Below are positions 1-6,738 of a DNA stretch of 14,334 bases, in pieces. The translations under genes and the position numbers were made by a program. The stretch spans positions 1 to 14,334 of the forward strand of contig CALFKA010000142.1 of NCBI GenBank assembly GCA_937880545.1, written 5' to 3'. The notes beneath the pieces are model-generated. The model did not search any database. It had not been told where the DNA came from and saw only the letters and a list, made by a program, of their open reading frames with translations. The number at the start of each line of letters is the position of its first letter. The stretch's first letter is position 1. The DNA comes from an uncultured Clostridia bacterium (GTDB taxonomy: Bacteria; Bacillota; Clostridia; Peptostreptococcales; Acidaminobacteraceae).

Positions 1-47
1 GACCACCGAGATCTACACTCTTTCCCTACACGACGCTCTTCCGATCT
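1..47. other. Illumina TruSeq universal (P5-side) adapter, not genomic
   Basis: These bases equal the last 47 bases of the 58-base TruSeq universal adapter, ending in the diagnostic ACGCTCTTCCGATCT. They were not trimmed before assembly. Genomic sequence starts at 48. Nothing in this stretch should be annotated biologically, and any similarity hit to it is contamination. Confidence 0.98.
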
Positions 48-716
48 ACTTGCCCGAGCGCTGACGATGCCGACGGCACATAAAGGATACCTGTAGACTT
101 GAAAGGCGCTGATATCTGCCTCGCCACCATCGACAAAACCGGGCTCGTCAATCATACTCAGGACCATGGGAAAGAGACGTTTAATATATTGAAAATTTTT
201 TAATTGCTCCGTATTGAGAAATTTGCTTTCAACCAGGAAGGAGAGGACAGTCGTCTTCTGCCGGGTGAGGCGCTCAAAATGGTGGATAGAATCAAACATG
301 GTATCCTTATCTGCTGATAATGGATGCATGAGAATGGCGGCATTTCTCTCGTACCGGATCGTATTCAGGTGGAAGCCCGCTTTTTGAAAGTTGCGCAGAT
401 AGTCATCGATGCGGCTCTTACAGCTGTTGAGGTCTGCGATTCTCTCCATGACGACATTCCTCCATTTGACCAGCTGATCCATGGAATTGATGACGTCTCC
501 CTCATTGAGCATATGGTGGATATCACTCAGAGGAAGGTCTGCTTCTCGCAGGGTGATGACATAGCAGAGGGCGATCAAATCAGCTCGGCTAAAATGTCGA
601 TAATTGTTGTCACCTCGCTCGGAGCGGATAATTCCCATGCGATCATATAGCCGGATGGTATCACTGCTGACTCCGAAAAAATTGGCCAGCTCCCCTACCT
701 GATAGAGTTCTTTCAC
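48..716 (-). CDS. MerR-family transcriptional regulator, C-terminus cut by contig end
   Basis: This is a DNA-binding regulator whose own protein ends beyond the contig; 223 codons are visible without a stop. The start is a GTG at 716, chosen because AAGGAAG lies 8 bases upstream and the winged-helix domain begins at once (KELYQVGELANFFGVSS). Residues about 2-70 are a MerR helix-turn-helix: VGELANFFGVSSDTIRLYDR, then GII and the wing NNYRHFSRADL, matching the family pattern of recognition helix followed by R-Y/H-F. Residues about 75-125 form a predicted coiled linker (many E/R/K). The remaining 100 residues look like an effector-binding region (IRYERNAAIL...QVYRYPLCAVGI), possibly GyrI-like. 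No metal-binding cysteine cluster of the MerR/ZntR type is visible, so a small-molecule ligand is more likely than a metal. It lies 24 bases downstream of the rpoZ terminator, so it may be expressed by readthrough or from a promoter I cannot place. MerR assignment is firm; ligand and targets are unknown. Confidence 0.88.
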
Positions 717-740
717 AGATCGAACTTCCTTTCTGATAAA

Positions 741-765
741 GAAAAATAGAGGGGTGCTCCCTCTA
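741..765 (-). terminator. Rho-independent terminator of downstream rpoZ copy
   Basis: On the minus strand the 7-bp stem TAGAGGG / CCCTCTA (747-753 with 759-765) has a 5-base loop and is followed by ATTTTTC. The rpoZ stop codon (765-763) forms part of the stem. It sits between rpoZ and the GTG start of the MerR gene, leaving only 24 bases, so partial readthrough may feed the regulator. Confidence 0.8.
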
Positions 766-954
766 GTCTTCTTCCTCCACTGAGAAACTATATCGATCAT
801 CTACGAGCTCCTGCACGGCTTGATCGATGGCTTTGTATCCCAGGACCACACCTTCTTCGGAGCGGATTTCTCTCGCTCTCTTGGCGATGACCCGGTTCAG
901 TACGTATTTGTTGTCAGTTTTTTCCAGCAGTAGATCGATAGAATGTTTTTTCAT
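763..954 (-). CDS. rpoZ: DNA-directed RNA polymerase omega subunit, downstream tandem copy
   Basis: A 63-residue omega subunit, which helps assemble and stabilise core RNA polymerase by clamping the beta-prime C-terminus. The family signature is clear: SIDLLLEKTDNKYVL (residues 5-19), then VIAKRAREIRSEEG (22-35) and the helix GYKAIDQAVQELVDD (39-53). Length is close to the roughly 67 residues of Bacillus omega. The ATG at 954 is preceded by GGGGTGG a few bases upstream and by its own promoter. It is about three quarters identical over the first 55 residues to the copy at 1104-1313 and is the second of two complete transcription units in tandem. In many Bacillota rpoZ lies next to gmk and coaBC; neither is visible in this window. 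Its shorter, acidic tail (SVEEED) differs from the sister copy. Whether both copies enter polymerase is not decided by sequence. Confidence 0.93.
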   Translation of the reverse strand: MKKHSIDLLLEKTDNKYVLNRVIAKRAREIRSEEGVVLGYKAIDQAVQELVDDRYSFSVEEED

Positions 955-970
955 ATACCACCCCTAGTGC

Positions 971-999
971 ATCATAGCAGAAAAACGTGTATTTTTCAA
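971..999 (-). promoter_or_regulatory. Sigma-A-type promoter of downstream rpoZ copy
   Basis: TTGAAA (999-994), exactly 17 bases, TATGAT (976-971) on the minus strand. Predicted start is near 964, giving a leader of only about ten bases before the ATG at 954. The spacer half next to the -10 (ACGTTTTTCTGC) resembles that of the other rpoZ promoter, as expected if promoter and gene were duplicated together. Confidence 0.75.
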
Positions 1000-1080
1000 T
1001 GGTTTTGATAGACATAGGTAAACAAAGTGTTATAAATCGACTTTCCGCCTCTGATACTTTCGACTGAAAAAGAGTGCAAA

Positions 1081-1108
1081 TATAAAAAATAGAGGGTATC
1101 CCTCTATT
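1081..1108 (-). terminator. Rho-independent terminator of upstream rpoZ copy
   Basis: A 9-bp stem AATAGAGGG / CCCTCTATT (1108-1100 with 1096-1088 on the minus strand), a 3-base loop ATA, then TTTTTTATA. The TAG stop of the upstream rpoZ (1106-1104) lies inside the stem, the same arrangement as in the other copy. It separates the two rpoZ units, so the downstream copy depends on its own promoter. Confidence 0.85.
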
Positions 1109-1313
1109 CCTCATCGCCGTTATGTTCTTCTCTGTCAAACGTGTAAGTGTACTTTTCATCGATCAGCTCTTGCGCCGCCTGATCGATCGCTTTGTACCCC
1201 AGGACAAACCCTTCTTCTGAACGAATCTCTCGTGCCCTCTTGGCAATCACCTGACTGAGGACATACTTATTTTTTGTCTTTTCCATTAATGCATCTACAG
1301 AATAATCAATCAT
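1104..1313 (-). CDS. rpoZ: DNA-directed RNA polymerase omega subunit, upstream tandem copy
   Basis: A 69-residue omega subunit paralogue. Residues 5-55 carry the same conserved core as its neighbour: SVDALMEKTKNKYVL, VIAKRAREIRSEEG, GYKAIDQAAQELIDE. The 22 to 35 segment and most of the following helix are identical in the two copies, while the N-terminal few residues and the tail differ (here TFDREEHNGDEE, longer and with a histidine). The ATG at 1313 follows GAGGT eight bases upstream. It has its own promoter (1332-1360) and terminator (1081-1108), so it is a self-contained monocistronic unit. By known family function it belongs to core RNA polymerase. The tail differences and separate promoters would allow the two copies to be made under different conditions, which is inference. 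Confidence 0.93.
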   Translation of the reverse strand: MIDYSVDALMEKTKNKYVLSQVIAKRAREIRSEEGFVLGYKAIDQAAQELIDEKYTYTFDREEHNGDEE

Positions 1314-1331
1314 GACTTTTACCTCGCGAGT

Positions 1332-1360
1332 ATCTTAGCAGAAAAAGAAAAACGAATCAA
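1332..1360 (-). promoter_or_regulatory. Sigma-A-type promoter of upstream rpoZ copy
   Basis: TTGATT (1360-1355), 17 bases, TAAGAT (1337-1332) on the minus strand, with a leader of about 11 bases before the ATG at 1313. The bases TTTTTCTGCTA around the -10 match those of the second rpoZ promoter. It faces away from the MFS permease gene. Confidence 0.7.
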
Positions 1361-1367
1361 TGATCCG

Positions 1368-1383
1368 TTGATAAAATAATCAA
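1368..1383. repeat. Inverted repeat TTGAT-N6-ATCAA between divergent genes, possible operator
   Basis: A perfect 5-bp dyad (1368-1372 with 1379-1383) sits between the rpoZ promoter and the MFS permease gene. Its place between divergent transcription units suits an operator, and a MerR regulator is encoded nearby, but the region is AT-rich and the arms are short, so chance is possible. Confidence 0.3.
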
Positions 1384-1384
1384 T

Positions 1385-1413
1385 TTCAATTGTCATGCTA
1401 ATACTTATATTAT
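1385..1413 (+). promoter_or_regulatory. Tentative promoter of the MFS permease gene
   Basis: TATTAT at 1408-1413 is a good -10 (5 of 6), but the -35 at 17 bases (TTCAAT, 1385-1390) matches only 3 of 6. An activator or a different spacing may be used. The resulting leader would be about 135 bases. Confidence 0.3.
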
Positions 1414-1438
1414 ACCCAGTACTTTCACCTGGTAACGG

Positions 1439-1461
1439 ATGAGTCTCACGGACCTACTCAT
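1439..1461 (+). other. Short hairpin in the leader of the MFS gene
   Basis: ATGAGT (1439-1444) and ACTCAT (1456-1461) can pair with an 11-base loop. The leader 1419-1557 was compared from memory with common riboswitch cores (TPP, SAM, purine, M-box, guanidine, fluoride, lysine) and with the T-box, without a match. No function is claimed. Confidence 0.25.
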
Positions 1462-1557
1462 GCCTCGGCATAAAGATAGGTTTTCCAACGATGAATAATT
1501 CGCTTCAGGATATCTTAGGGACAAAATGGGGATATATGGAAGCAGGAGGCAAAATAT

Positions 1558-2805
1558 ATGAAACTCAATGTCAAGCGCACGATCTTGGTCGGACTGGCGT
1601 TTATGTCGATTTCTACGTTTTGGCAGATGTATGACAACTTGATACCGCTCATACTCCAAAACACTTTTCACATTGGGGAGACATGGACGGGGACCATCAT
1701 GGCCCTCGACAATGTACTGGCGCTGTTCCTTCTTCCCTTGTTTGGCCATCTCTCTGACAAAGTAGAGACACCACTGGGCAGGAGAACACCCTTTATCCTC
1801 GCGGGAACAGTATTTGCCATTCTCTTTATGCTCTTGATCCCTGTCGCTGTTCGTCTTGAAAGCTTTGTCTTTTTCTTTATTGCCCTTGGTGGAGTTCTCC
1901 TGAGCTTAAGTGTCTACCGAAGCCCGGCCGTGGCACTGATGCCGGATGTGACACCGAAGCCTCTTCGAAGTATGGGCAATGCGATCATCAACCTGATGGG
2001 TTCCATCGGCGGCATGCTCTCTCTCGTCCTTATTATGTTTCTTGTGCCGAAAGTCGATAACCCTGATTACTCAAAAGTCTTCTATGGAGTAGCGGTGATC
2101 ATGGCGCTTGCAGTGATTATCCTTCTCACGACGATTCGGGAGAACAAACTCCGCATCACAGACGATGTAGATGATGTAGAAGAGACCTATGAAGGCGATA
2201 TGGATCCGCCGACCCGCCGATCTTTCCGCTTTCTTCTGGCCTCCGTGTTTTTGTGGTTTCTAGCGTACAATGCGATCATAACTGCCTTTAGCCGCTACGC
2301 GATCCGCGTGTGGGACTTCAAAGGAGGGGGCTTTGCCTCGGCACAGCTGGTAGCCTTTGCCGCAGCCATGATCGCCTTTATCCCGATCGGAATGATTGCC
2401 AGTAAAGTAGGTCGCAAGAAGACGATTATGGTGGGTATCGGGCTGATCGCCACGAGCTACGCCTGGGGATTCTTCTTTCAGAGCTTCTCTCCTTTGGTGT
2501 ATGTCGTCTTTATGATCAAGGGGATCGGCTGGGCGGCCATCAATGTCAACAGCTTCCCGATGGTCGTTGAGATGAGCCGCGTACGCGATATCGGCAAGTA
2601 CACAGGGTACTACTACACAGCCTCCATGGCGGCACAGATTATTACTCCGATTCTCTCGGGATTTCTGCTAGAGTATGTCTCCTATCGAACGCTGTTTCCC
2701 TACTCCCTCTTCTTTGCTCTGATGGCGATGCTGACCATGAGCCAGGTCAAACACGGTGACTCCAAGCCCGTGCCCAAACTGGAAGAGATGATTCCCGACG
2801 ACTAG
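1558..2805 (+). CDS. MFS permease, SLC45/sucrose-permease-like
   Basis: A 415-residue integral membrane transporter with about 12 hydrophobic segments. The MFS motif A in the loop after helix 2 reads GHLSDKVETPLGRRTPF (residues 63-79), close to the form typical of sucrose/maltose permeases of the SLC45 type (G-x-L/V-S-D ... GRR-x-PF). A second, degenerate copy in the C-terminal half reads GMIASKVGRKKT (278-289). The stretch YRSPAVALMPDVTPKPLRSMGNAIIN lies between 120 and 145 and is also typical of that group. A hydrophilic, acidic central loop (about 193-222) separates the two six-helix halves. AGGAGG eight bases before the ATG fixes the start. The gene is alone, divergent from rpoZ, and closed by a strong hairpin. 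A sugar or sugar-derived substrate with cation symport is the family expectation; the actual substrate cannot be read from sequence. Confidence 0.85.
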   Translation: MKLNVKRTILVGLAFMSISTFWQMYDNLIPLILQNTFHIGETWTGTIMALDNVLALFLLPLFGHLSDKVETPLGRRTPFILAGTVFAILFMLLIPVAVRLESFVFFFIALGGVLLSLSVYRSPAVALMPDVTPKPLRSMGNAIINLMGSIGGMLSLVLIMFLVPKVDNPDYSKVFYGVAVIMALAVIILLTTIRENKLRITDDVDDVEETYEGDMDPPTRRSFRFLLASVFLWFLAYNAIITAFSRYAIRVWDFKGGGFASAQLVAFAAAMIAFIPIGMIASKVGRKKTIMVGIGLIATSYAWGFFFQSFSPLVYVVFMIKGIGWAAINVNSFPMVVEMSRVRDIGKYTGYYYTASMAAQIITPILSGFLLEYVSYRTLFPYSLFFALMAMLTMSQVKHGDSKPVPKLEEMIPDD

Positions 2806-2817
2806 AAGAAAAGAACG

Positions 2818-2867
2818 AAAAAAGTAGAGACATGCTTTACCGCAAGCGGCGAATCATGTCTCTTTTT
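2818..2867. terminator. Bidirectional rho-independent terminator
   Basis: A 9-bp stem AGAGACATG / CATGTCTCT (2826-2834 with 2855-2863) encloses a 20-base loop that holds a small CCGC-AA-GCGG hairpin. Downstream on the plus strand is a T tract (2863-2867); on the minus strand the stem is followed, after two bases, by six Ts (2823-2818). It therefore ends both the MFS gene and the convergent five-gene operon. Confidence 0.85.
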
Positions 2868-2949
2868 CTTGCAAATCATAGATGAAAATAATGAGTTATT
2901 ACAAGATACTGTACTCTTTCTGCGGTGGAAGATGCCGGTCTGTCACTAC

Positions 2950-4374
2950 TTAGATGGCTTTGGAATTTATTACAGGAAGTTCCATCAAGAACTGATTGAA
3001 TCCATTTTCATAGTGATAGCTGAGAACTCCGCCATGCTTCTGAGCGACGGCACTGGCAATAGCCAGACCCAGGCCGCTTCCTTCACTGGATTGACGCACT
3101 TTGTCTACTCGGGTGAAGGGGTCAAACAGGAAAGGTTGTTCTTCTTCGGCAATGGCTTCCCCGTCATCGATGACGCGGATGGATACCTTCTCTTTATCGG
3201 CGTCGGCAAGTAAAAGGATCTGCTGGCCGCTTCGGTTGTACTTCATGGCGTTACTCAGGAGATTTCCCAGAGCGCGTGTCAGAAGAGCCGGATCCGCCTC
3301 CAGGGTTATGGATGTGTCAGGAAGGATGAGTTCAAAGTGGAGTTCACTGGCTTCTATCTCAGAGTAATAGGAAGCACAAAATCTTCGCAGAAACTCATTG
3401 AGTTCCATCTCCTCTGAGTGAATGGGACTCTGAGCATCTTCCATCCTCAGCATTGCGAAAAGATCGGTCGCCAGTGCCGTTACCCGGTCCGCCTTGTCTG
3501 CGATTACGTGGTAGTAGTTTTTTAGCTGGTCTTCGGGGACGAGGTCTTCAGAAAGTGCTGAGGCAAAACTCTTGATCGTCGCCACCGGTGTGCGCAGGTC
3601 ATGGGAGAGCTCTAGTAGTAAACGCTGTTTTTTCTCTTCCATATCCGCTTTTTCTTTCTTCTGCATATCGAGTTCCCGGATCATCTTATTAAAGGAATCT
3701 CTGAGTTCGATCAGGTCGGGAGAGGCTTTGAAATCAAGTTGCACCTCCGCTTCTCCTGTTTCCACCTTTTGCATACCTTCGCGAAGCGCTTCCATCGGCC
3801 GTTTGATCTGCCTCACCAGGTAATAGCTCATCACAAGACTGATGAGAAGAAAAAGAACGCCGAAAATGAGCAGGAACATCCTGCTCCAGGTGGTTTGTGT
3901 ACCGGAGACATTGAGCTGCGCTGAATGGGAGACATGGTTTCTGTCGTAGATGAGTAGGTAATAGCCGGAGCCGCCTTCCTCTTCATAGGGATAGACATAG
4001 GCATTGTATGGTGTCCCATTGGATGCAAGGGGGCTCGTCAAAGCCAGAAGGGAAGACGTATCGTAGCTGGTGTCCGGTGTGAGTTTCTCACCGAAAACTT
4101 GTAGGACCCGGTAGTCCTTGTCCAGCTTCTCCACCCATCCATCCAGCCGGTAAATGGAGTCGAGATCGATCATGTCTCCCTTTTCATCTACCAAGCTTTC
4201 GGGCATCATGCCTGTGAGATTGTTGCCGGTAGCATAGAGCCCGGCAAGGAGCAGGGAGGCGGCAAAAGCCACGGAGATCGCCAGGGCAAAGATCAGAAAA
4301 GAGAGCGCCAGTTTAGGAAATAGCGCCAGACCTTTTCTGCCTTTGTTCTTTTTTGAAGAGGATGATCGGTTCAT
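2950..4374 (-). CDS. Sensor histidine kinase of the ABC/peptidase operon
   Basis: A 474-residue membrane kinase that should phosphorylate the regulator encoded just upstream. The N-terminus is basic (SSSSKKNKGRK), followed by transmembrane segment 1 (about 21-48), an extracytoplasmic region of about 115 residues with no domain I recognise, transmembrane segment 2 (about 165-187) and a HAMP-like linker (to about 240). Kinase motifs are all present: H box ELSHDLRTP with His258, N box LGNLLSNAMKYN (Asn371/Asn375), G1 VIDDGEAI (Asp403), F box FDPF (417-420), G2 GSGLGLAIA (432-440). Nothing essential is missing. The ATG overlaps the regulator stop as ATGA (4374-4371), so the two are translationally coupled; the ribosome-binding site is a weak GAGAAAG. 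It is the last gene of the operon and is followed by the bidirectional terminator. The fairly large outside domain suggests ligand or envelope sensing. The kinase call is secure; the signal is unknown. Confidence 0.95.
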   Translation of the reverse strand: MNRSSSSKKNKGRKGLALFPKLALSFLIFALAISVAFAASLLLAGLYATGNNLTGMMPESLVDEKGDMIDLDSIYRLDGWVEKLDKDYRVLQVFGEKLTPDTSYDTSSLLALTSPLASNGTPYNAYVYPYEEEGGSGYYLLIYDRNHVSHSAQLNVSGTQTTWSRMFLLIFGVLFLLISLVMSYYLVRQIKRPMEALREGMQKVETGEAEVQLDFKASPDLIELRDSFNKMIRELDMQKKEKADMEEKKQRLLLELSHDLRTPVATIKSFASALSEDLVPEDQLKNYYHVIADKADRVTALATDLFAMLRMEDAQSPIHSEEMELNEFLRRFCASYYSEIEASELHFELILPDTSITLEADPALLTRALGNLLSNAMKYNRSGQQILLLADADKEKVSIRVIDDGEAIAEEEQPFLFDPFTRVDKVRQSSEGSGLGLAIASAVAQKHGGVLSYHYENGFNQFLMELPVINSKAI

Positions 4375-5066
4375 TCTTCTTTCTCAAATCGATAGCCAAG
4401 TCCCTTGATGGTCCGGATGTAACGTGGATTTCTCGGGCTGTCCTCTATCTTTGATCTTAAGTTGGAGATATGCATCATGACGGTGTTTTCATCCCCCAGA
4501 TAGCTTTCCTGACGGGCGTGCTCGAAGAGCTGCTGTTTGGTGAGTACTCTTCCTGCGTTTTTCATCAGGATCTCCAGGAGCAGGTATTCACTCCGGGTAA
4601 GAGGAAGTTCCTCGTCGCCTTTTCTGGCTGTTCCCGCTGCGGAGTCCAAGCTCAGGTCGTGGATACGAATGACTTCCTCAGGGGAACCTTGCTGCAGGTA
4701 GTCATAGGTGCGGCGAAGCTGCGCCTTGACCCTTGCCACAAGTTCCAGCGGATTATAAGGCTTGGTGATATAGTCATCTGCACCCAGTTCAAGTCCAAGG
4801 ATTTTATCGTAGTCCTGATCTCTTGCCGTGAGCATCAAGGCAGGGACACTACTCACCTCTCGGATACGTCGCAGAAGCTGGAATCCGTCCATCCCCGGCA
4901 TCATAATGTCGAGAAGCAGGAGGTGGGGCTCGGTGCTGTGGAACTTTTCCAGCGCCTCTTGTCCGTCTTTTGCTTTGATCAGTTCGATATTTTCCTTGGT
5001 AAAGAACAGTTCGAGTGCGTCGAGAAGTTCTGTTTCATCATCAGCGGCTAATACGCGGTAGGTCAT
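4371..5066 (-). CDS. OmpR/PhoB-family response regulator
   Basis: A 231-residue regulator with a receiver domain (about 3-118) and a winged-helix DNA-binding domain (about 130-229). Receiver residues are canonical: acidic pair Asp9/Asp10, phospho-acceptor Asp53 in LLLLDIMMPG, switch Thr80, Lys102-Pro103 in TKPYNP. The C-terminal domain carries LTRSEYLLLEILMKNAGRVLT, the recognition region VMMHISNLRSKIE and the wing RTIKGLGYRF, all typical of the PhoB subfamily. It overlaps the peptidase gene by ATGA at its start and the kinase gene by ATGA at its end; AAAGGAAG precedes the ATG. Proteins of this type bind tandem repeats spaced 11 bp, and such repeats lie upstream of the operon at 7467-7494, so autoregulation is likely. 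Confidence 0.95.
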   Translation of the reverse strand: MTYRVLAADDETELLDALELFFTKENIELIKAKDGQEALEKFHSTEPHLLLLDIMMPGMDGFQLLRRIREVSSVPALMLTARDQDYDKILGLELGADDYITKPYNPLELVARVKAQLRRTYDYLQQGSPEEVIRIHDLSLDSAAGTARKGDEELPLTRSEYLLLEILMKNAGRVLTKQQLFEHARQESYLGDENTVMMHISNLRSKIEDSPRNPRYIRTIKGLGYRFEKEE

Positions 5067-5977
5067 CTTTCTTCCTTTATACTTTCTTCCAGCACTTCGC
5101 TCAGACTCATGGAGAAGTCAAAGTCTGTGCTCCAGTCCGGCTCCAGCTTATCCAGCACCAGGCAGATCTTTCTTCCCAGCTGGTAATACTTGCTGATTCC
5201 GTAGAGGTATTCACTCTCCCGGGGCATATAGTACTCTACGTAAGCTTCCTCTCCCGCCTGTGCGCGGTAGATTTTACTCTCTATATACTGTGCGCTCCCT
5301 TCCATCATCTCATAAAGACTCTCCATTTGTCTTGCTTCTTCTGTTAAGTTTTCACGGCGCTTATGATAGATGGAAAGAAACTCCGCAGCGAACTCTTTGG
5401 CCTGATGAAGCTCCTTGGCGTTGATGGCTCGCTCGAGCATGTTTTCTGCTTCTAGGAAGGCGCTGATCAGTTCTTCTTTTGCATCGATCTCTTGTGCGAT
5501 GAATGTCTCGAGATCTTCCGGGAGACTTTCTCTGTTTATAGCCCCTTCAAAGTGACTCAGTTGATAGCAGTGAAAGCCTTCGTGCCATAGGGTGGCCACC
5601 TGCAGGGCATCATGATCGATCGAGGTCTCCAATCCCTCTTGTCCCATTCCCAGGAGAGAAAGTGTGTCTTTCATCCTCTCGGCGGTGGGGACAACGACTT
5701 GGAGTTCTCCGTTCACTTCTTCTATGGTGGCGACAAGACTGCGAAAAACCGGCTTTTCTTTTGAAAGAACACCATCTTTTAAGACATAGTCGACATCGCC
5801 GTCAAAGTAGCGCACGGTATAGTCCTTCAGGTGATAACCGGGAAAACTTTCGGAGTCCATAGCGATCGCCGTTTCATAGTGCTGCCTGTCTGTGCGACTG
5901 AAACCGGAGGTCGAGCTCAGAAGAACGGCCGCCGTCAGAAGAAGGCCAAAAGTCAGGTAGAGCAGTCGTTTTTTCAT
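5063..5977 (-). CDS. Secreted or membrane-anchored HExxH metallopeptidase-like protein
   Basis: A 304-residue protein that I do not recognise as a named family. The N-terminus is a signal peptide or anchor: MKKR, a hydrophobic run (about 5-20), then SSTSGFS; there is no lipobox cysteine. Residues 132-136 read HEGFH, a zinc-binding HExxH motif with catalytic Glu133 inside a predicted helix (LWHEGFHCYQL). Ninety residues on, MEGSAQYIE offers Glu226 as a third zinc ligand, the arrangement of gluzincin peptidases. Between the two lies a long, charged, probably helical region (150-220). This suggests an extracytoplasmic zinc peptidase; catalysis is inferred from motifs only. It overlaps the permease gene upstream and the regulator gene downstream by 4 bases each, with AGAGG eight bases before its ATG, so it belongs to the transporter/two-component operon. 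It might process an exported peptide, degrade an external toxic peptide, or cut an envelope protein that the kinase reads. Confidence 0.7.
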   Translation of the reverse strand: MKKRLLYLTFGLLLTAAVLLSSTSGFSRTDRQHYETAIAMDSESFPGYHLKDYTVRYFDGDVDYVLKDGVLSKEKPVFRSLVATIEEVNGELQVVVPTAERMKDTLSLLGMGQEGLETSIDHDALQVATLWHEGFHCYQLSHFEGAINRESLPEDLETFIAQEIDAKEELISAFLEAENMLERAINAKELHQAKEFAAEFLSIYHKRRENLTEEARQMESLYEMMEGSAQYIESKIYRAQAGEEAYVEYYMPRESEYLYGISKYYQLGRKICLVLDKLEPDWSTDFDFSMSLSEVLEESIKEER

Positions 5978-6738
5978 GATGAGGCCTCTTTCTTTTTAAA
6001 GATAATCAGGATCCAGCTGAGAAGATACGCCCACAAGACGACGCGCAGGAGGGGGTTTATGAGAATGTTTTCTCCCTGGAGCCATGCGGTTGTTTGGGCA
6101 GATACACTACTGAGGTCCGGCGAGATTTTGAGAATCAGACGGATGAGGGTAGAGGAGACACCTTCTGAAAGGTAAGATAACGTCTCGAGGCTATTTGCCA
6201 GCAGTCCTGCTCCCACGATGAGAAAGGAGATGATACCTGTCGCCAGTGGGGAGAGGAACAAACTAAGTACCGAGGTAAGGGTGGTGCAGGCAGCGACGCT
6301 GATCAAGGTCATAAGAAAAGCCGGCAGTAGTCTCGGGATGAGGAGGCCCTGCCCCTGCGATACGAAGTAATAGATAAGAACAGCATATAAGACAAGAGCA
6401 GCCAGACAGGAAGCCAGAAAGTTCGCACCGGCTAAAGAGGTGTGGTACTTTGCCTGAGAGATCCCTCTCACCCATACGAGATGGCTGCTGCGGCGCTTAT
6501 ACTCGTTAGAAATCGTGGAGAGACTGAGAATAATGCTCAGTAGACAGATGATGGCGGTGCTTATGCTAATGAGCACACCCAGCATGCGAGAAAATCCCGT
6601 GATGGACTCCCCATTGACGCTGATACTGGCGGTGCCGGTGCTGATCAATAGGAGAAAGAGAATCCCCACGCCCAGAACCACGAGAAAGTCTTTTCGGCGA
6701 GTCTTTTCCTGAAGTGCGGCTTTTATAATTGTTAACAT
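5974..6738 (-). CDS. ABC-2 type transporter permease
   Basis: A 254-residue membrane protein with about six hydrophobic segments (roughly 18-35, 50-75, 102-126, 134-158, 163-185, 232-248) and a basic start MLTIIKAALQEKTRRKDF, the usual plan of ABC-2 export permeases. The loop after segment 2 reads SNEYKRRSSHLVWVRGISQAKY, the cytoplasmic coupling-helix region typical of this class. The start at 6738 is chosen over an in-frame ATG 38 codons earlier because GGAGGAAGC directly precedes it and the earlier start would run deep into the ATPase gene. It overlaps the ATPase stop by 7 bases and the peptidase start by 4. It pairs with the ATPase to form the pump. The substrate is not evident; ABC-2 pumps of this size often export or expel peptides, antibiotics or lipids. 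Confidence 0.85.
   Translation of the reverse strand: MLTIIKAALQEKTRRKDFLVVLGVGILFLLLISTGTASISVNGESITGFSRMLGVLISISTAIICLLSIILSLSTISNEYKRRSSHLVWVRGISQAKYHTSLAGANFLASCLAALVLYAVLIYYFVSQGQGLLIPRLLPAFLMTLISVAACTTLTSVLSLFLSPLATGIISFLIVGAGLLANSLETLSYLSEGVSSTLIRLILKISPDLSSVSAQTTAWLQGENILINPLLRVVLWAYLLSWILIIFKKKEASS

Noticed and set aside
324..650. 108-residue open frame on the plus strand
   Set aside because: The minus strand here encodes a convincing MerR regulator that stays open for 223 codons; this frame has no domain or ribosome-binding site.
1104..1313. Alternative reading of the two small genes as antitoxins of a toxin-antitoxin pair
   Set aside because: Size and tandem layout fit, but the NKYVL ... 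AKRAREI core is that of RNA polymerase omega and no toxin gene is adjacent.
1414..1557. Possible riboswitch in the MFS leader
   Set aside because: A 135-base leader with a small hairpin invited this, but no known aptamer core could be matched and no terminator/antiterminator pair is visible.
4470..5051. 193-residue open frame on the plus strand
   Set aside because: It lies wholly antisense to the response regulator, whose domains are intact; composition is that of a shadow frame and no start signal is seen.
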